This document shows, piece after piece, positions 1-7,780 of a stretch of DNA of 64,000 nt. Position 1 is the stretch's first letter. Each line of letters begins with the position of its first letter. The position numbers and the translations under genes are program-made. The stretch comes from Flemingiibacterium sp045578725. Lineage in GTDB: Bacteria; Bacillota; Clostridia; Oscillospirales; CAG-272. The notes under the pieces were generated by a model. That model made no database searches. It was not told the DNA's origin and worked only from the letters and a program-made list of their open reading frames with translations. The stretch spans positions 1-64,000 of the forward strand of contig JAZNKS010000052.1 in NCBI GenBank assembly GCA_045578725.1. Direction: 5' to 3'.

Positions 1-332
1 GGCGTCTTGGTGACCAGACCGCCGGCGGCCCCGGAGGGCCAGCGATCCTCATCGTACAGCCAGGCCAACGTGTGGGTCTTTTTAGCTTCCTCGGTGCAGA
101 CTTTGATGAGGGACATGAATTCATCGGACAGATAGGGAACATCCATGCCGGTGCGGGAATGGATATGATAGCCGCCAAAGCCCATTTCCTTCATATAACC
201 GATCTGGCGCTTGATGAGATCAGGCGTGACCTTGCAGTTCCAGGCCCAGAAGGGAGTTCCGCGGTATTCCTCGGTGGGATTTCGGAAGAGCTCTTCGGAA
301 AGCGCAGGAGTTGAATTTTTCTTGTAAAGCAT
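1..332 (-). CDS. GH106-like glycoside hydrolase, N-terminal part (cut by window edge)
   Basis: First 110 codons of a large glycoside hydrolase; the rest lies beyond the left edge. The ATG ends at 332 and has a GGAGG site five bases upstream. The readable protein differs at only about 8 of 110 positions from the start of the 1,032-residue enzyme at 477-3575, and shares the motifs GTPFWAWN (25-32) and YDEDRWPSG (93-101), typical of the GH106 alpha-L-rhamnosidase-like TIM-barrel group. No signal peptide is visible, so an intracellular enzyme acting on imported oligosaccharides is likely. Together with its neighbour it forms a tandem duplication; each copy has its own promoter and a shared upstream motif. 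The sugar specificity cannot be told from sequence. Confidence 0.85.
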   Translation of the reverse strand, partial: MLYKKNSTPALSEELFRNPTEEYRGTPFWAWNCKVTPDLIKRQIGYMKEMGFGGYHIHSRTGMDVPYLSDEFMSLIKVCTEEAKKTHTLAWLYDEDRWPSGAAGGLVTKT

Positions 333-363
333 AGTAACCTCCATAACAAAAATATCTGGAATC

Positions 364-392
364 ATCATACCACAGGAAGCGGACTTTGTCAA
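364..392 (-). promoter_or_regulatory. Promoter of the truncated GH106-like gene
   Basis: On the minus strand TTGACA (392-387) and TATGAT (369-364) are separated by 17 bp, placing the start of transcription about 25 bp upstream of the ATG at 332. Confidence 0.7.
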
Positions 393-412
393 GCATCTGA
401 AAAAATTTTACG

Positions 413-441
413 GAAATCGTCAAATCCGACGGTGAAAAAAC
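413..441 (-). promoter_or_regulatory. Conserved 29-bp upstream motif, copy 1
   Basis: A 29-bp block just upstream of the -35 box matches the block at 3660-3688 at 25 of 29 positions. It contains CGTC and GACG half sites separated by 6 bp. Position and conservation between paralogous promoters suggest an activator site; the regulator is unknown. Confidence 0.5.
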
Positions 442-471
442 ATAACCATCGGTCAAGCCGATGGTTATGTT
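435..471 (-). terminator. Intrinsic terminator of the GH106-like gene
   Basis: Perfect 14-bp stem (439-452 with 458-471) with a five-base loop, followed on the minus strand by six T residues, immediately after the stop codon at 477. Confidence 0.85.
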
Positions 472-476
472 TGGAA

Positions 477-3400
477 TTATTCAACCATCTCGATGATCGG
501 GCCGGCAAGGATGCCGAGATCGCGGAGGCGATACTCGTAGCACCACTTATCGCCGGTTGTACGCCAGGCATCGGGGCCAAGCCAGAGTTCACCGGTATTG
601 GTATTGTGGAGCGGACCGAACGCATTGAAGCGATTGCCGAAGAGCGTGAAGGAGAGGGTATGCTTTCCGGCCTCGACGCGGCCGAGATTCAGGCGGAAGG
701 GATCAAAGGCGATGACACCCTTATCCTCGCCGTCAAGCGCAACCCGAACCAGCGTGCCGCGGTATTCGGATACCTTGGCGATCAGCTCGCAGGCAGGCGT
801 TTCGATTTCTTCGGTGTAGGTGATGTTTCCGGTATAGAAGGGAAGATTCTGCGCGGTGACGGTGGAGAAGCCGAGCTTCTTGGGCAGCTCACAGATCGTC
901 TTTTCGCAGCCTTCGACGCGGACACCGAAATCGCCGAGGAGGTAGCACCATTCGATCTTGGTGCGAATACCGATGGGGGTACGCACCAGCAGGGTATTGG
1001 TGCCCTTGACAATCTTCGGCAAAGCAATTTTCTGAATGGATTCGTCAACGAAATAACCGTGGATGTCCTTGGCGGCGGGGATGCCGTTGAGGATGACCTC
1101 ACAGAGCGGCGCGTTTTCGATGGCAAGGTACGCCCCCTCATATTCAATCTCCGACTCGAAGGTCATGCGCAGATCAACGGTGTGCGAGAGCACTTCCGGC
1201 GGCTCGACCCATGGCTGCGCGCAGTTGTATTCGGGGATGCCGGCGATCTTTGCGGCGGCATTGTTGATCCGCAGCATTTCATCCTCGGAAAGCCAATCGC
1301 TTTCCGCTGTAAGAGCGGGGCTGTCTACGCGGTATTCGGCCATGTCAAGCAGAAGAACGTTCGGATCGGAGAGGGTATAATCAACTTTCCTGCGAAGATA
1401 ATACGAACCGATCGGCGCTTTGGCCGGTTCCGTTTGACCGATGACGGATGGATCATAGGGCGTGAGCTTGAGAAGCAGGCTGTCGTAGTCATACATAGAA
1501 TGGCGCAGAACCGTCTTGCCGTTTTTGATCGAATAGATCGGAATGTAGGTTTCTCCGGTCATTGTGTCGTAGACAATCGGTGTAAATTCGCCGTTAATGG
1601 TGACCGTCATTTGCTCGGCTTGATGGTAGGAGCTGAAATAATCTTCTCTTTTGATATCGCGGCCGTTACAGATGAACAGCCAATCGCCGTCATTGTCATG
1701 GCGATAGTTGTACAGATAACGTGAGCTGCCATTTCCGATTTTGATGCGGCGGAAATTTTCCAGCGAAGCGACCAGCGCATTGCGGGTAAAAGAAACATTT
1801 TGGCAGGCGGCGTAAAGTGCTTTCGGACGCTCGGAGGGCTCGGCGTCGATATACTTCGGGCAATCGCCCATGAAAATGACGGTTCCGCCGGCGGCCTGAA
1901 ATCTTTCGAGGATTTCCAGCGTGGATTTGCGGATTGTTTCCAGTCCCGGAACAACGACAGCTTTGTAGGCCATCTTTCCGACATTCAGCGTATCGCCGAT
2001 CGTGCCGATCTGCTCGGGCAGGAGGCTTTCGCAGATGAAGTCAAAATCCAGACCGGAGAAGAGAAGCCATTCGGTGACATTTTTGAAATTCGCTTCCTTT
2101 TCCTCCCGGACGGTACCGGTTTCTTTGGCCGGGCCCCAGTGCAGCCAGTAGCTTTCGATGGGGTGGATGACGGCGATATCGACGATGGGCTTGCCGCGCG
2201 TCAGCGCGGTGTTGAGCCGTGCAAAGTGATCCTCAATATAGGGATACTCCTTGTACCACGGGGACTGATAGAAGATGGAGGCCGGATAGTCGCGCTTGGC
2301 CTCGCCGTACATGGACATCCACGAAAGATGCGGAACGCGGACGGTAACGCCCAGCGCCGCCTGCCAGTCGCCCTGATGCTTGTGGCCCCGGAAATCATAG
2401 TCCCATCCGGTGACACCGTACAATTCGGACGTTAGACCCTCGCGGCCATACTGATGGACGGCCGACTGCGCCTGCTTGGTCGTATTGTACTCATCGTGAT
2501 TGCGGTGTCCGGCCAACAGATCAATGCCGGGAATCTGGAAGCTGCGGTAGGAGCGCATGGCTTCACCGATATCCTCCGTCTGCGTGTTCAATGTTGTTTC
2601 GCCCATCATGTGTCCGGTCATCGAAATCCCGTTCTTCTCGCACCACTTACCGTAATTGTCTGCGAAGGAGGAGACGAACTGCTCGCAGATGAAATCGTGG
2701 AAGAGATAACGGGCCTTGGATACTTCGCCGTCTGGAAGCTCCCATAATACCTCGGGAAGCGTTTCATCGATCCTTGTACCGTAACGATTTTCGTAAAGTG
2801 TATCCGCCTCGGGTGTCCACGGAATCCGGACATCGCCTTCTGAACCGGCATGGGCAAAGGTCCCCTTGCGCCTGAATGACGGTTCATCCGTGAAGATGGC
2901 CGGAACTACGCCACCGAAATCTTCACCGACGACTTTTTTATACCGCTCATGGGTGATCTCGATGAACTTATCGATGGCCTTCTTGGAAAGGGTATCGACA
3001 TAGGTTTGATTGTTGTACGAGCCAGAGGGAGTCGCTGCTTCGCAATAGGTGAACCATTTGGTACCTGCGGCCTCCTCGTCGGGGGCGATCATGCGGTAGG
3101 ATTTCAGCTCGCCGGCTTCGTTCAATACGACATCGTAAGCGCGGTAGAAGTAGGCCTTGCCGGTTTCGATGGCTTCGGCCTTTTGAGGAAGCTCGGCAAT
3201 CTTATTCTTGCGGGTGATGCGCAGATAGCGGATACGGTATTTCGGCGTTTTGGTGACAAGTCCGCCGGCCGCTCCGGAGGGCCAGCGATCCTCATCATAG
3301 AGCCATGTCAGCGTGTGAGTGCGCTTGGCTTCCTCGGTGCAGACTTTGATGAGGGACATGAATTCATCGGACAGATAGGGGACATCCATGCCGGTGCGGG

Positions 3401-3575
3401 AATGAATGTGATAACCGCCGAAGCCCATTTCTTTGAAATAGCCGATCTGGCGCTTGATGAGATCGGGCGTGACCTTACAGTTCCAGGCCCAGAAGGGAGT
3501 TCCGCGATATTCCTCGGTGGGATTCTGGAAGAGCTCCTTTGTGAGCGTGGGGGCTGAGTTTTTCTTGTAAAGCAT
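477..3575 (-). CDS. GH106-like glycoside hydrolase (alpha-L-rhamnosidase-type), 1,032 aa
   Basis: Large multidomain glycosidase. An N-terminal TIM-barrel region carries GTPFWAWN (25-32), HIHSRTGMD (about 56-64), YDEDRWPSG (93-101) and FTDEPSF (228-234, candidate catalytic acids); the last 250 residues look like a beta-sandwich carbohydrate-binding or jelly-roll module. Length and motifs fit the GH106 clan of rhamnosidase-like enzymes; the real substrate is inference. The start at 3575 was chosen over an in-frame ATG 21 codons upstream because AGGAGG (3581-3586) sits five bases before it. No signal peptide, so probably cytoplasmic. It is a recent duplicate of the gene at the left edge and is divergent from the solute-binding protein at 3838, which may import its substrate. 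Confidence 0.85.
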   Translation of the reverse strand: MLYKKNSAPTLTKELFQNPTEEYRGTPFWAWNCKVTPDLIKRQIGYFKEMGFGGYHIHSRTGMDVPYLSDEFMSLIKVCTEEAKRTHTLTWLYDEDRWPSGAAGGLVTKTPKYRIRYLRITRKNKIAELPQKAEAIETGKAYFYRAYDVVLNEAGELKSYRMIAPDEEAAGTKWFTYCEAATPSGSYNNQTYVDTLSKKAIDKFIEITHERYKKVVGEDFGGVVPAIFTDEPSFRRKGTFAHAGSEGDVRIPWTPEADTLYENRYGTRIDETLPEVLWELPDGEVSKARYLFHDFICEQFVSSFADNYGKWCEKNGISMTGHMMGETTLNTQTEDIGEAMRSYRSFQIPGIDLLAGHRNHDEYNTTKQAQSAVHQYGREGLTSELYGVTGWDYDFRGHKHQGDWQAALGVTVRVPHLSWMSMYGEAKRDYPASIFYQSPWYKEYPYIEDHFARLNTALTRGKPIVDIAVIHPIESYWLHWGPAKETGTVREEKEANFKNVTEWLLFSGLDFDFICESLLPEQIGTIGDTLNVGKMAYKAVVVPGLETIRKSTLEILERFQAAGGTVIFMGDCPKYIDAEPSERPKALYAACQNVSFTRNALVASLENFRRIKIGNGSSRYLYNYRHDNDGDWLFICNGRDIKREDYFSSYHQAEQMTVTINGEFTPIVYDTMTGETYIPIYSIKNGKTVLRHSMYDYDSLLLKLTPYDPSVIGQTEPAKAPIGSYYLRRKVDYTLSDPNVLLLDMAEYRVDSPALTAESDWLSEDEMLRINNAAAKIAGIPEYNCAQPWVEPPEVLSHTVDLRMTFESEIEYEGAYLAIENAPLCEVILNGIPAAKDIHGYFVDESIQKIALPKIVKGTNTLLVRTPIGIRTKIEWCYLLGDFGVRVEGCEKTICELPKKLGFSTVTAQNLPFYTGNITYTEEIETPACELIAKVSEYRGTLVRVALDGEDKGVIAFDPFRLNLGRVEAGKHTLSFTLFGNRFNAFGPLHNTNTGELWLGPDAWRTTGDKWCYEYRLRDLGILAGPIIEMVE

Positions 3576-3609
3576 AGAAACCTCCTGTGAAAAATAAAAT
3601 GCCACATTA

Positions 3610-3638
3610 ATCATATCACACAAGGAATTACTTGTCAA
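3610..3638 (-). promoter_or_regulatory. Promoter of the 1,032-aa GH106-like gene
   Basis: Minus-strand TTGACA (3638-3633), 17-bp spacer, TATGAT (3615-3610); same architecture as the promoter of the paralogue at 364-392. Confidence 0.7.
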
Positions 3639-3659
3639 GCGGGAAGAGAGTTTTTTTCA

Positions 3660-3688
3660 GAAATCGTCAAAACTGTCGGTTAAAAAAC
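3660..3688 (-). promoter_or_regulatory. Conserved 29-bp upstream motif, copy 2
   Basis: Matches 413-441 at 25 of 29 positions and again lies about 22 bp upstream of the -35 box. Candidate activator binding site shared by both hydrolase genes. Confidence 0.5.
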
Positions 3689-3748
3689 AAAAATCGCCGC
3701 CGGATTGTTAAAAGTGGAATATCTCTATGAATTGGTGGAAATAATCCA

Positions 3749-3777
3749 TTGTTTTTTTGTGTTATATTTGTTATAAT
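3749..3777 (+). promoter_or_regulatory. Promoter of the solute-binding protein gene
   Basis: TTGTTT (3749-3754), 17 bp, TATAAT (3772-3777), about 60 bp before the start codon. Confidence 0.6.
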
Positions 3778-3837
3778 TATTATGAAATGCGGATTTGAAG
3801 CCGCATCTTTTGAAGAATAATTGAAGGAGCTGAAACG

Positions 3838-5337
3838 ATGAAACAGGCAATAACCCGAATTCTGTTTCTGGCTATTCTGGTCGGAACGGTTTCCTGCGGC
3901 GAGGCAAAGGATCCGTCGACGGATACTGCCGGGAGCGATGACACTACAACCGCCCCACCCGCAGAAACATTGCGTATTCCGGAGCCGGAGCTGCCCGAAA
4001 AGAATTACAATGGCGATACGTTTACCTTCCTGATCCGAGGCGGGGAAATGATTGGCTATCATGACAAATGGATTGATGCGGAAACCATCACCGGCGAAAC
4101 GGTCAACGATGCCATCTTCAAGCGGAATACGGAAACGGAGCAGAAGTTTAACATCACCATTGAAACGATTATCCCGGGCGGCGATGGCTGGCACGGTGAG
4201 ATCGAAACGATGGCACGCCAGTATATTCAGGCGAACGACAACACCATTGATGTCATTTCCAATATGCGCTCCTCCCTCGGAGAGCTGGCTGTTGAAGGTC
4301 TGCTGCACAATTTCAAGGATCTGGATTATGTCAATCTGGAGGCCGAGTATTGGGATCGCAATGCGGTAGAGCAGCTGACGATTGTGGACAAGCTGTATAT
4401 GATGCCCAGCGATATTTCCATGGGCAATTTCTCGCAGGCGAGATTCATGTATTTCAACAAAGGAATCCAGGAGGAATATAAGCTGGAATCTCCGTATGAT
4501 CTGGTTGAAGCCGACGAATGGACGCTGGACAAAATGCTGGAAATGACAACCAAGGTTTCCGAAGATCTGAATGGCGACGGCAAGTTCGACCACAATGACC
4601 GTTACGGCTTTTTGACCGATGACAGCAGCAACGGTACGATTAGTTCACTGGTGGCCGGAACGGGAATTCAGACCGTCAAGGTTGACAAAGACGAAATTCT
4701 CAAGATTGATCTCATGACCGAAAAGGTTCAGGATGTTCTGACAAAATGCTTCAAGGTATTTGAGAACACGGATTATGCGGTTTCCAGCGAAGAGCTTGTT
4801 AAGATGGGAGATGCCAGCAGCTATGCCAATACCTATGATTACGGCAGAAAGCTGTTCAGTGACGGTCAGTTCCTCTTTTACAACAGCGGAATCAACAGCA
4901 TGAATATGTTCCGCGATATGAAGCAGGATTTCGGTGTGGTTCCAAACCCGAAATACGATGAAAATCAGGAGGGGTACTATCATAAGGTTGACAGCTTTGC
5001 GCTGCTCTTTGGTATCCCGCTCTGCACGGCCGATGTGGAACGCACAGCTATCGTGATGGAATACATGGCATGGCTGTCCAACAAAGAGGTGCTTCCCGCA
5101 TACTATGAGCAGACGATTCAGGGAAAGCGTCTGCGTGATGACCGGGACATCGAGATGCTGGATCTGATCAAGCAGTCGATCCTGTACGATTATTCCGATT
5201 TATACAGACTGGGCGGCGCCGATGTCATTTACGCCGGCTACAAGGGTGAAAACCTGTCCTCCAATTATGCGGCAATGGAACCGTCCATGAAGGCAAAAAT
5301 CAATGAGTTAATTGAAACTTTCAGCGCGATTGACTGA
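3838..5337 (+). CDS. Extracellular solute-binding lipoprotein (ABC sugar uptake), 499 aa
   Basis: Periplasmic-type binding protein anchored by a lipid: a hydrophobic signal ends in a lipobox with the acceptor cysteine at residue 20, followed by an acidic Thr/Asp/Pro-rich linker. A DxNxDGKxDxxDxYG loop (243-257), a calcium-binding-like loop common in family 1 sugar-binding proteins, supports the assignment. RBS GAAGGAGC precedes the ATG. It is divergent from the GH106-like gene and shares its intergenic region, so both may serve the same glycan. No ABC permease or ATPase gene lies nearby, so its partners must be encoded elsewhere. It resembles the binding protein at 7781-9268 in size and layout. 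The ligand is unknown; an oligosaccharide is inferred from context. Confidence 0.88.
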   Translation: MKQAITRILFLAILVGTVSCGEAKDPSTDTAGSDDTTTAPPAETLRIPEPELPEKNYNGDTFTFLIRGGEMIGYHDKWIDAETITGETVNDAIFKRNTETEQKFNITIETIIPGGDGWHGEIETMARQYIQANDNTIDVISNMRSSLGELAVEGLLHNFKDLDYVNLEAEYWDRNAVEQLTIVDKLYMMPSDISMGNFSQARFMYFNKGIQEEYKLESPYDLVEADEWTLDKMLEMTTKVSEDLNGDGKFDHNDRYGFLTDDSSNGTISSLVAGTGIQTVKVDKDEILKIDLMTEKVQDVLTKCFKVFENTDYAVSSEELVKMGDASSYANTYDYGRKLFSDGQFLFYNSGINSMNMFRDMKQDFGVVPNPKYDENQEGYYHKVDSFALLFGIPLCTADVERTAIVMEYMAWLSNKEVLPAYYEQTIQGKRLRDDRDIEMLDLIKQSILYDYSDLYRLGGADVIYAGYKGENLSSNYAAMEPSMKAKINELIETFSAID

Positions 5338-5350
5338 CAGAATACAGGGA

Positions 5351-5389
5351 AAAGCAGAGGGCATCCGATTGGGTGCAACTCTGCTTTTT
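5351..5389 (+). terminator. Intrinsic terminator after the solute-binding protein
   Basis: Stem AAAGCAGAG/CTCTGCTTT (5351-5359 with 5379-5387) extended by an inner GCATCC/GGGTGC pairing, ending in TTTTT. The next gene's -35 box starts two bases later. Confidence 0.85.
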
Positions 5390-5390
5390 C

Positions 5391-5419
5391 TTGACATCAA
5401 TCGGGATCTGTGCTATAAT
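5391..5419 (+). promoter_or_regulatory. Consensus promoter of the histidine phosphatase gene
   Basis: TTGACA (5391-5396), 17-bp spacer, TATAAT (5414-5419) with an upstream TG (extended -10). A textbook vegetative sigma promoter. Confidence 0.85.
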
Positions 5420-5449
5420 GTTACCATACTCATGCAAGGAGGAAGCATT

Positions 5450-6094
5450 ATGACACGGTTCATTGTTATTCGCCACGGCGAGAGCCTCGGCAATCTGGAG
5501 GAACGCTTTTATGGACATACCAACGGCGGCCTGACCGAACGCGGGCGGGAGCAGGCGCATCTTGCCGCCGAGTACCTGCGTGACACAAAAGTCGATGCAG
5601 CTTATGCCAGCGATCTGATCCGGGCCTATGAAACGGGTGCGATTATTGCCATGCCGCATGGTCTGATGCCGATCCCGGATCCCAAGCTCCGGGAAATTTT
5701 CGCGGGTAAATGGGAGGACAGGCCTTTTGATGAGCTTCATGAGGTTTACCGGGAGGAGTATGAGATCTGGCTGAAGGACATCGGAAATGCCCGTCCGACC
5801 GGCGGCGAAAGTGTCCGCGAGATGGCGGCGCGTGTCCGTGCGGAGATGTGGCATCTGGCTGCCCTGCATGAGAATCAGACGGTTCTGGTTGCTATCCATG
5901 CGACTCCGATCCGTGCACTGGTCTGCGAATGGAAGGGGCTTCCGGATGAAGCGATGCAGACTGCCGGATGGGTGCCGAATGCTTCCGTCAGCATCGCGGA
6001 GTACGATACGGTCTCGCACACTGTCCGGCTTGAAACCATCGGCGAAAACGGATTCCTCGGCAAGCTTGCGACCGAATTGCCGGCAAAGGTATAA
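5450..6094 (+). CDS. Histidine phosphatase family protein (phosphoglycerate-mutase-like), 214 aa
   Basis: Member of the histidine phosphatase superfamily, which removes phosphate from small molecules or proteins through a phosphohistidine intermediate. The N-terminal RHGES motif (8-12) gives the nucleophilic His, followed by a conserved Arg/Asn pocket, a mid-protein Glu (REIFAGKWE) and the second catalytic His in VAIHATP. Length is usual for cobC/gpmB-like members. The ATG at 5450 has AAGGAGGAAG upstream; a longer open frame starting at 5312 runs through the terminator and promoter and is not used. Single-gene unit bounded by its own promoter and terminator. Substrate unknown. Confidence 0.88.
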   Translation: MTRFIVIRHGESLGNLEERFYGHTNGGLTERGREQAHLAAEYLRDTKVDAAYASDLIRAYETGAIIAMPHGLMPIPDPKLREIFAGKWEDRPFDELHEVYREEYEIWLKDIGNARPTGGESVREMAARVRAEMWHLAALHENQTVLVAIHATPIRALVCEWKGLPDEAMQTAGWVPNASVSIAEYDTVSHTVRLETIGENGFLGKLATELPAKV

Positions 6095-6098
6095 TATA

Positions 6099-6145
6099 GA
6101 ATCGCCCCGGCTGCTCGTTTGAGCAGACGGGGCGATTCCGTTTTT
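6099..6145 (+). terminator. Intrinsic terminator after the histidine phosphatase
   Basis: 11-bp GC-rich stem (6099-6109 with 6128-6138), inner CTGCTC/GAGCAG stem, then CGTTTTT. It lies between two convergent genes. Confidence 0.85.
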
Positions 6146-6160
6146 GGAGACAGAGCCCGG

Positions 6161-7768
6161 TCAGGAATGTTTGCAGCCGTCGAAATTCAGCTTGCCGCCG
6201 CAGCGCTCGGTGTGTACCGAGAGCGCGACATTTTTGCCGGAGCTGACATTGCCGGCGAAAGTGATATCAGCAGAATCGTTAGCCGAGAAGGCATCAGCAG
6301 CATCGAACACATTGTTCACAATCCGTATACCGCGGTGATAATAGGGGGCGGCTTCGGATGCTTCGTATTCGGGACAGGCTTTGATGACACCGCGCGGTCC
6401 GACAAAGCGATTGTTTTGCACGGTGACGTTTTCCACAGGGCTTGCTTCAAACCAATAGGTTGTATCACCTGTGAAGAGCAGAGGCAGACCGATTTCGTTG
6501 TTCTCGATGATGACCTCGCCGCGGGATTGGATCCGCAGATGGGAAATGGCTTTGCCGAACCGGCAGTTTTCAATCCGGATATTCGGCTGGGCGCTCATGT
6601 TTTCGATCAGATCGCCGGGACAGATGATACCCGGATCGCCGTCTGTCTGCAGAAGCACATGATGGTCATCGGTAATCCGGGTTCCCGTTACGGTCAGCGT
6701 ACACCGCACCTCCAGTGAATGACCGTGATAAACCCGGATCGTATCACCGACTCCGAAATTCTGGTAGTAGGCATCACAGGAGTAGCTTTCCTTTGGCTTG
6801 TAGGCGCAGATACCATCGCTTCCGATGCTGTCTGTGACGTAAAACAGGCCGTGAATATTCAGGGCATCGTCGAACATTCCCTCCATAATGGAATTGCGGA
6901 TGACGACATCGCCCTTGGTTGTTACCAGATGAATGGCATCGGCGGAATTGGAGAGAATCCCGTGGGATTTTTCGTCATGCGTCACGATCAGCCGGTCAAT
7001 GGTGATGTTCTCTGTGTACATGGATACAATGCCGTATCCAGCGCCGTTGAGCATCCGATAATTTTCGACGGCAACATTTTTGGAGCGGCAGAAGAAAACC
7101 GAAGTCTTGTCACGGGTTTCGTGGGAAAGGGCGACGATGTGACGGGAATTCCAATGGGCGGGAAGCTCTCCCATCAGAATGATCTGGCCTTCTTCCTCGC
7201 GCACACGCAGGTGAATGACGTGGCAGGGCGGCGTGTCTTTGAGCTTGATTTCTTCCCCGATAGCGGCGACCCGTGCACCGGCTCCCTCGCGGGTTTCCCG
7301 GTCGAAGGCCTGCACAAACATATCGCCGATGTGAAGCTCACGGTTTTCCCAGGTGTCGGCATAGGGAATGAGATAGCCGTTTTCGACACGGCAGGGGAAG
7401 TTCTTGCGTCTTGCCAGCCGCATCTCGCCGTTTTCGTGGGAAATGACATCAAATTCGGAGAAGAACGAGCGGTCGTACTCCACCGTGACATTTTTGATGG
7501 TGATGTTTTCACATTCATCGACGATAAACGGCTGGATCCGCCCCTTCAAATACAGCACGGCACCGCCGAAGTCCAGCACCACATTTTTCAACCCTCGCAG
7601 GTAAAATGCCGTATTCAGATAACCCCGGTGGAACGCGGTCAGCGAAAAGTAGGTGCGCTCGGTAATCCGTTTGGTATCGGCAAGAGAAACGGACAGGACG
7701 TCGCCGGTAAAACGGTAGCAGGTATCGCTTTCCCAAGCGGTATCGAGTGTTAAGACTTTTTGATTCAT
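6161..7768 (-). CDS. GH110-like right-handed beta-helix glycosidase, 535 aa
   Basis: Predicted parallel beta-helix enzyme: repeated short turns of the form NITIxNVTV, DVVIRNSI, VIIENNEI and VTVQNNRF across the protein. The segments NSADAIH (274-280) and MFDDALNIHG (298-307) resemble the acidic active-site turns of GH110 alpha-1,3-galactosidases, which act on B-antigen-like ends. No signal peptide is visible, so it may be cytoplasmic. It starts 12 bp after the stop of the solute-binding protein gene (AAGGAA ribosome site in the gap), so the two are co-transcribed: the binding protein probably supplies its galactoside substrate. Assignment to GH110 rather than another polygalacturonase-like family is an inference from motifs. 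Confidence 0.75.
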   Translation of the reverse strand: MNQKVLTLDTAWESDTCYRFTGDVLSVSLADTKRITERTYFSLTAFHRGYLNTAFYLRGLKNVVLDFGGAVLYLKGRIQPFIVDECENITIKNVTVEYDRSFFSEFDVISHENGEMRLARRKNFPCRVENGYLIPYADTWENRELHIGDMFVQAFDRETREGAGARVAAIGEEIKLKDTPPCHVIHLRVREEEGQIILMGELPAHWNSRHIVALSHETRDKTSVFFCRSKNVAVENYRMLNGAGYGIVSMYTENITIDRLIVTHDEKSHGILSNSADAIHLVTTKGDVVIRNSIMEGMFDDALNIHGLFYVTDSIGSDGICAYKPKESYSCDAYYQNFGVGDTIRVYHGHSLEVRCTLTVTGTRITDDHHVLLQTDGDPGIICPGDLIENMSAQPNIRIENCRFGKAISHLRIQSRGEVIIENNEIGLPLLFTGDTTYWFEASPVENVTVQNNRFVGPRGVIKACPEYEASEAAPYYHRGIRIVNNVFDAADAFSANDSADITFAGNVSSGKNVALSVHTERCGGKLNFDGCKHS

Positions 7769-7780
7769 CGAAGGTATTCC

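Noticed and set aside
432..1724. Long plus-strand open frame antisense to the GH106-like gene
   Set aside because: Lacks a ribosome site and coding motifs; it is produced by the codon bias of the real gene.
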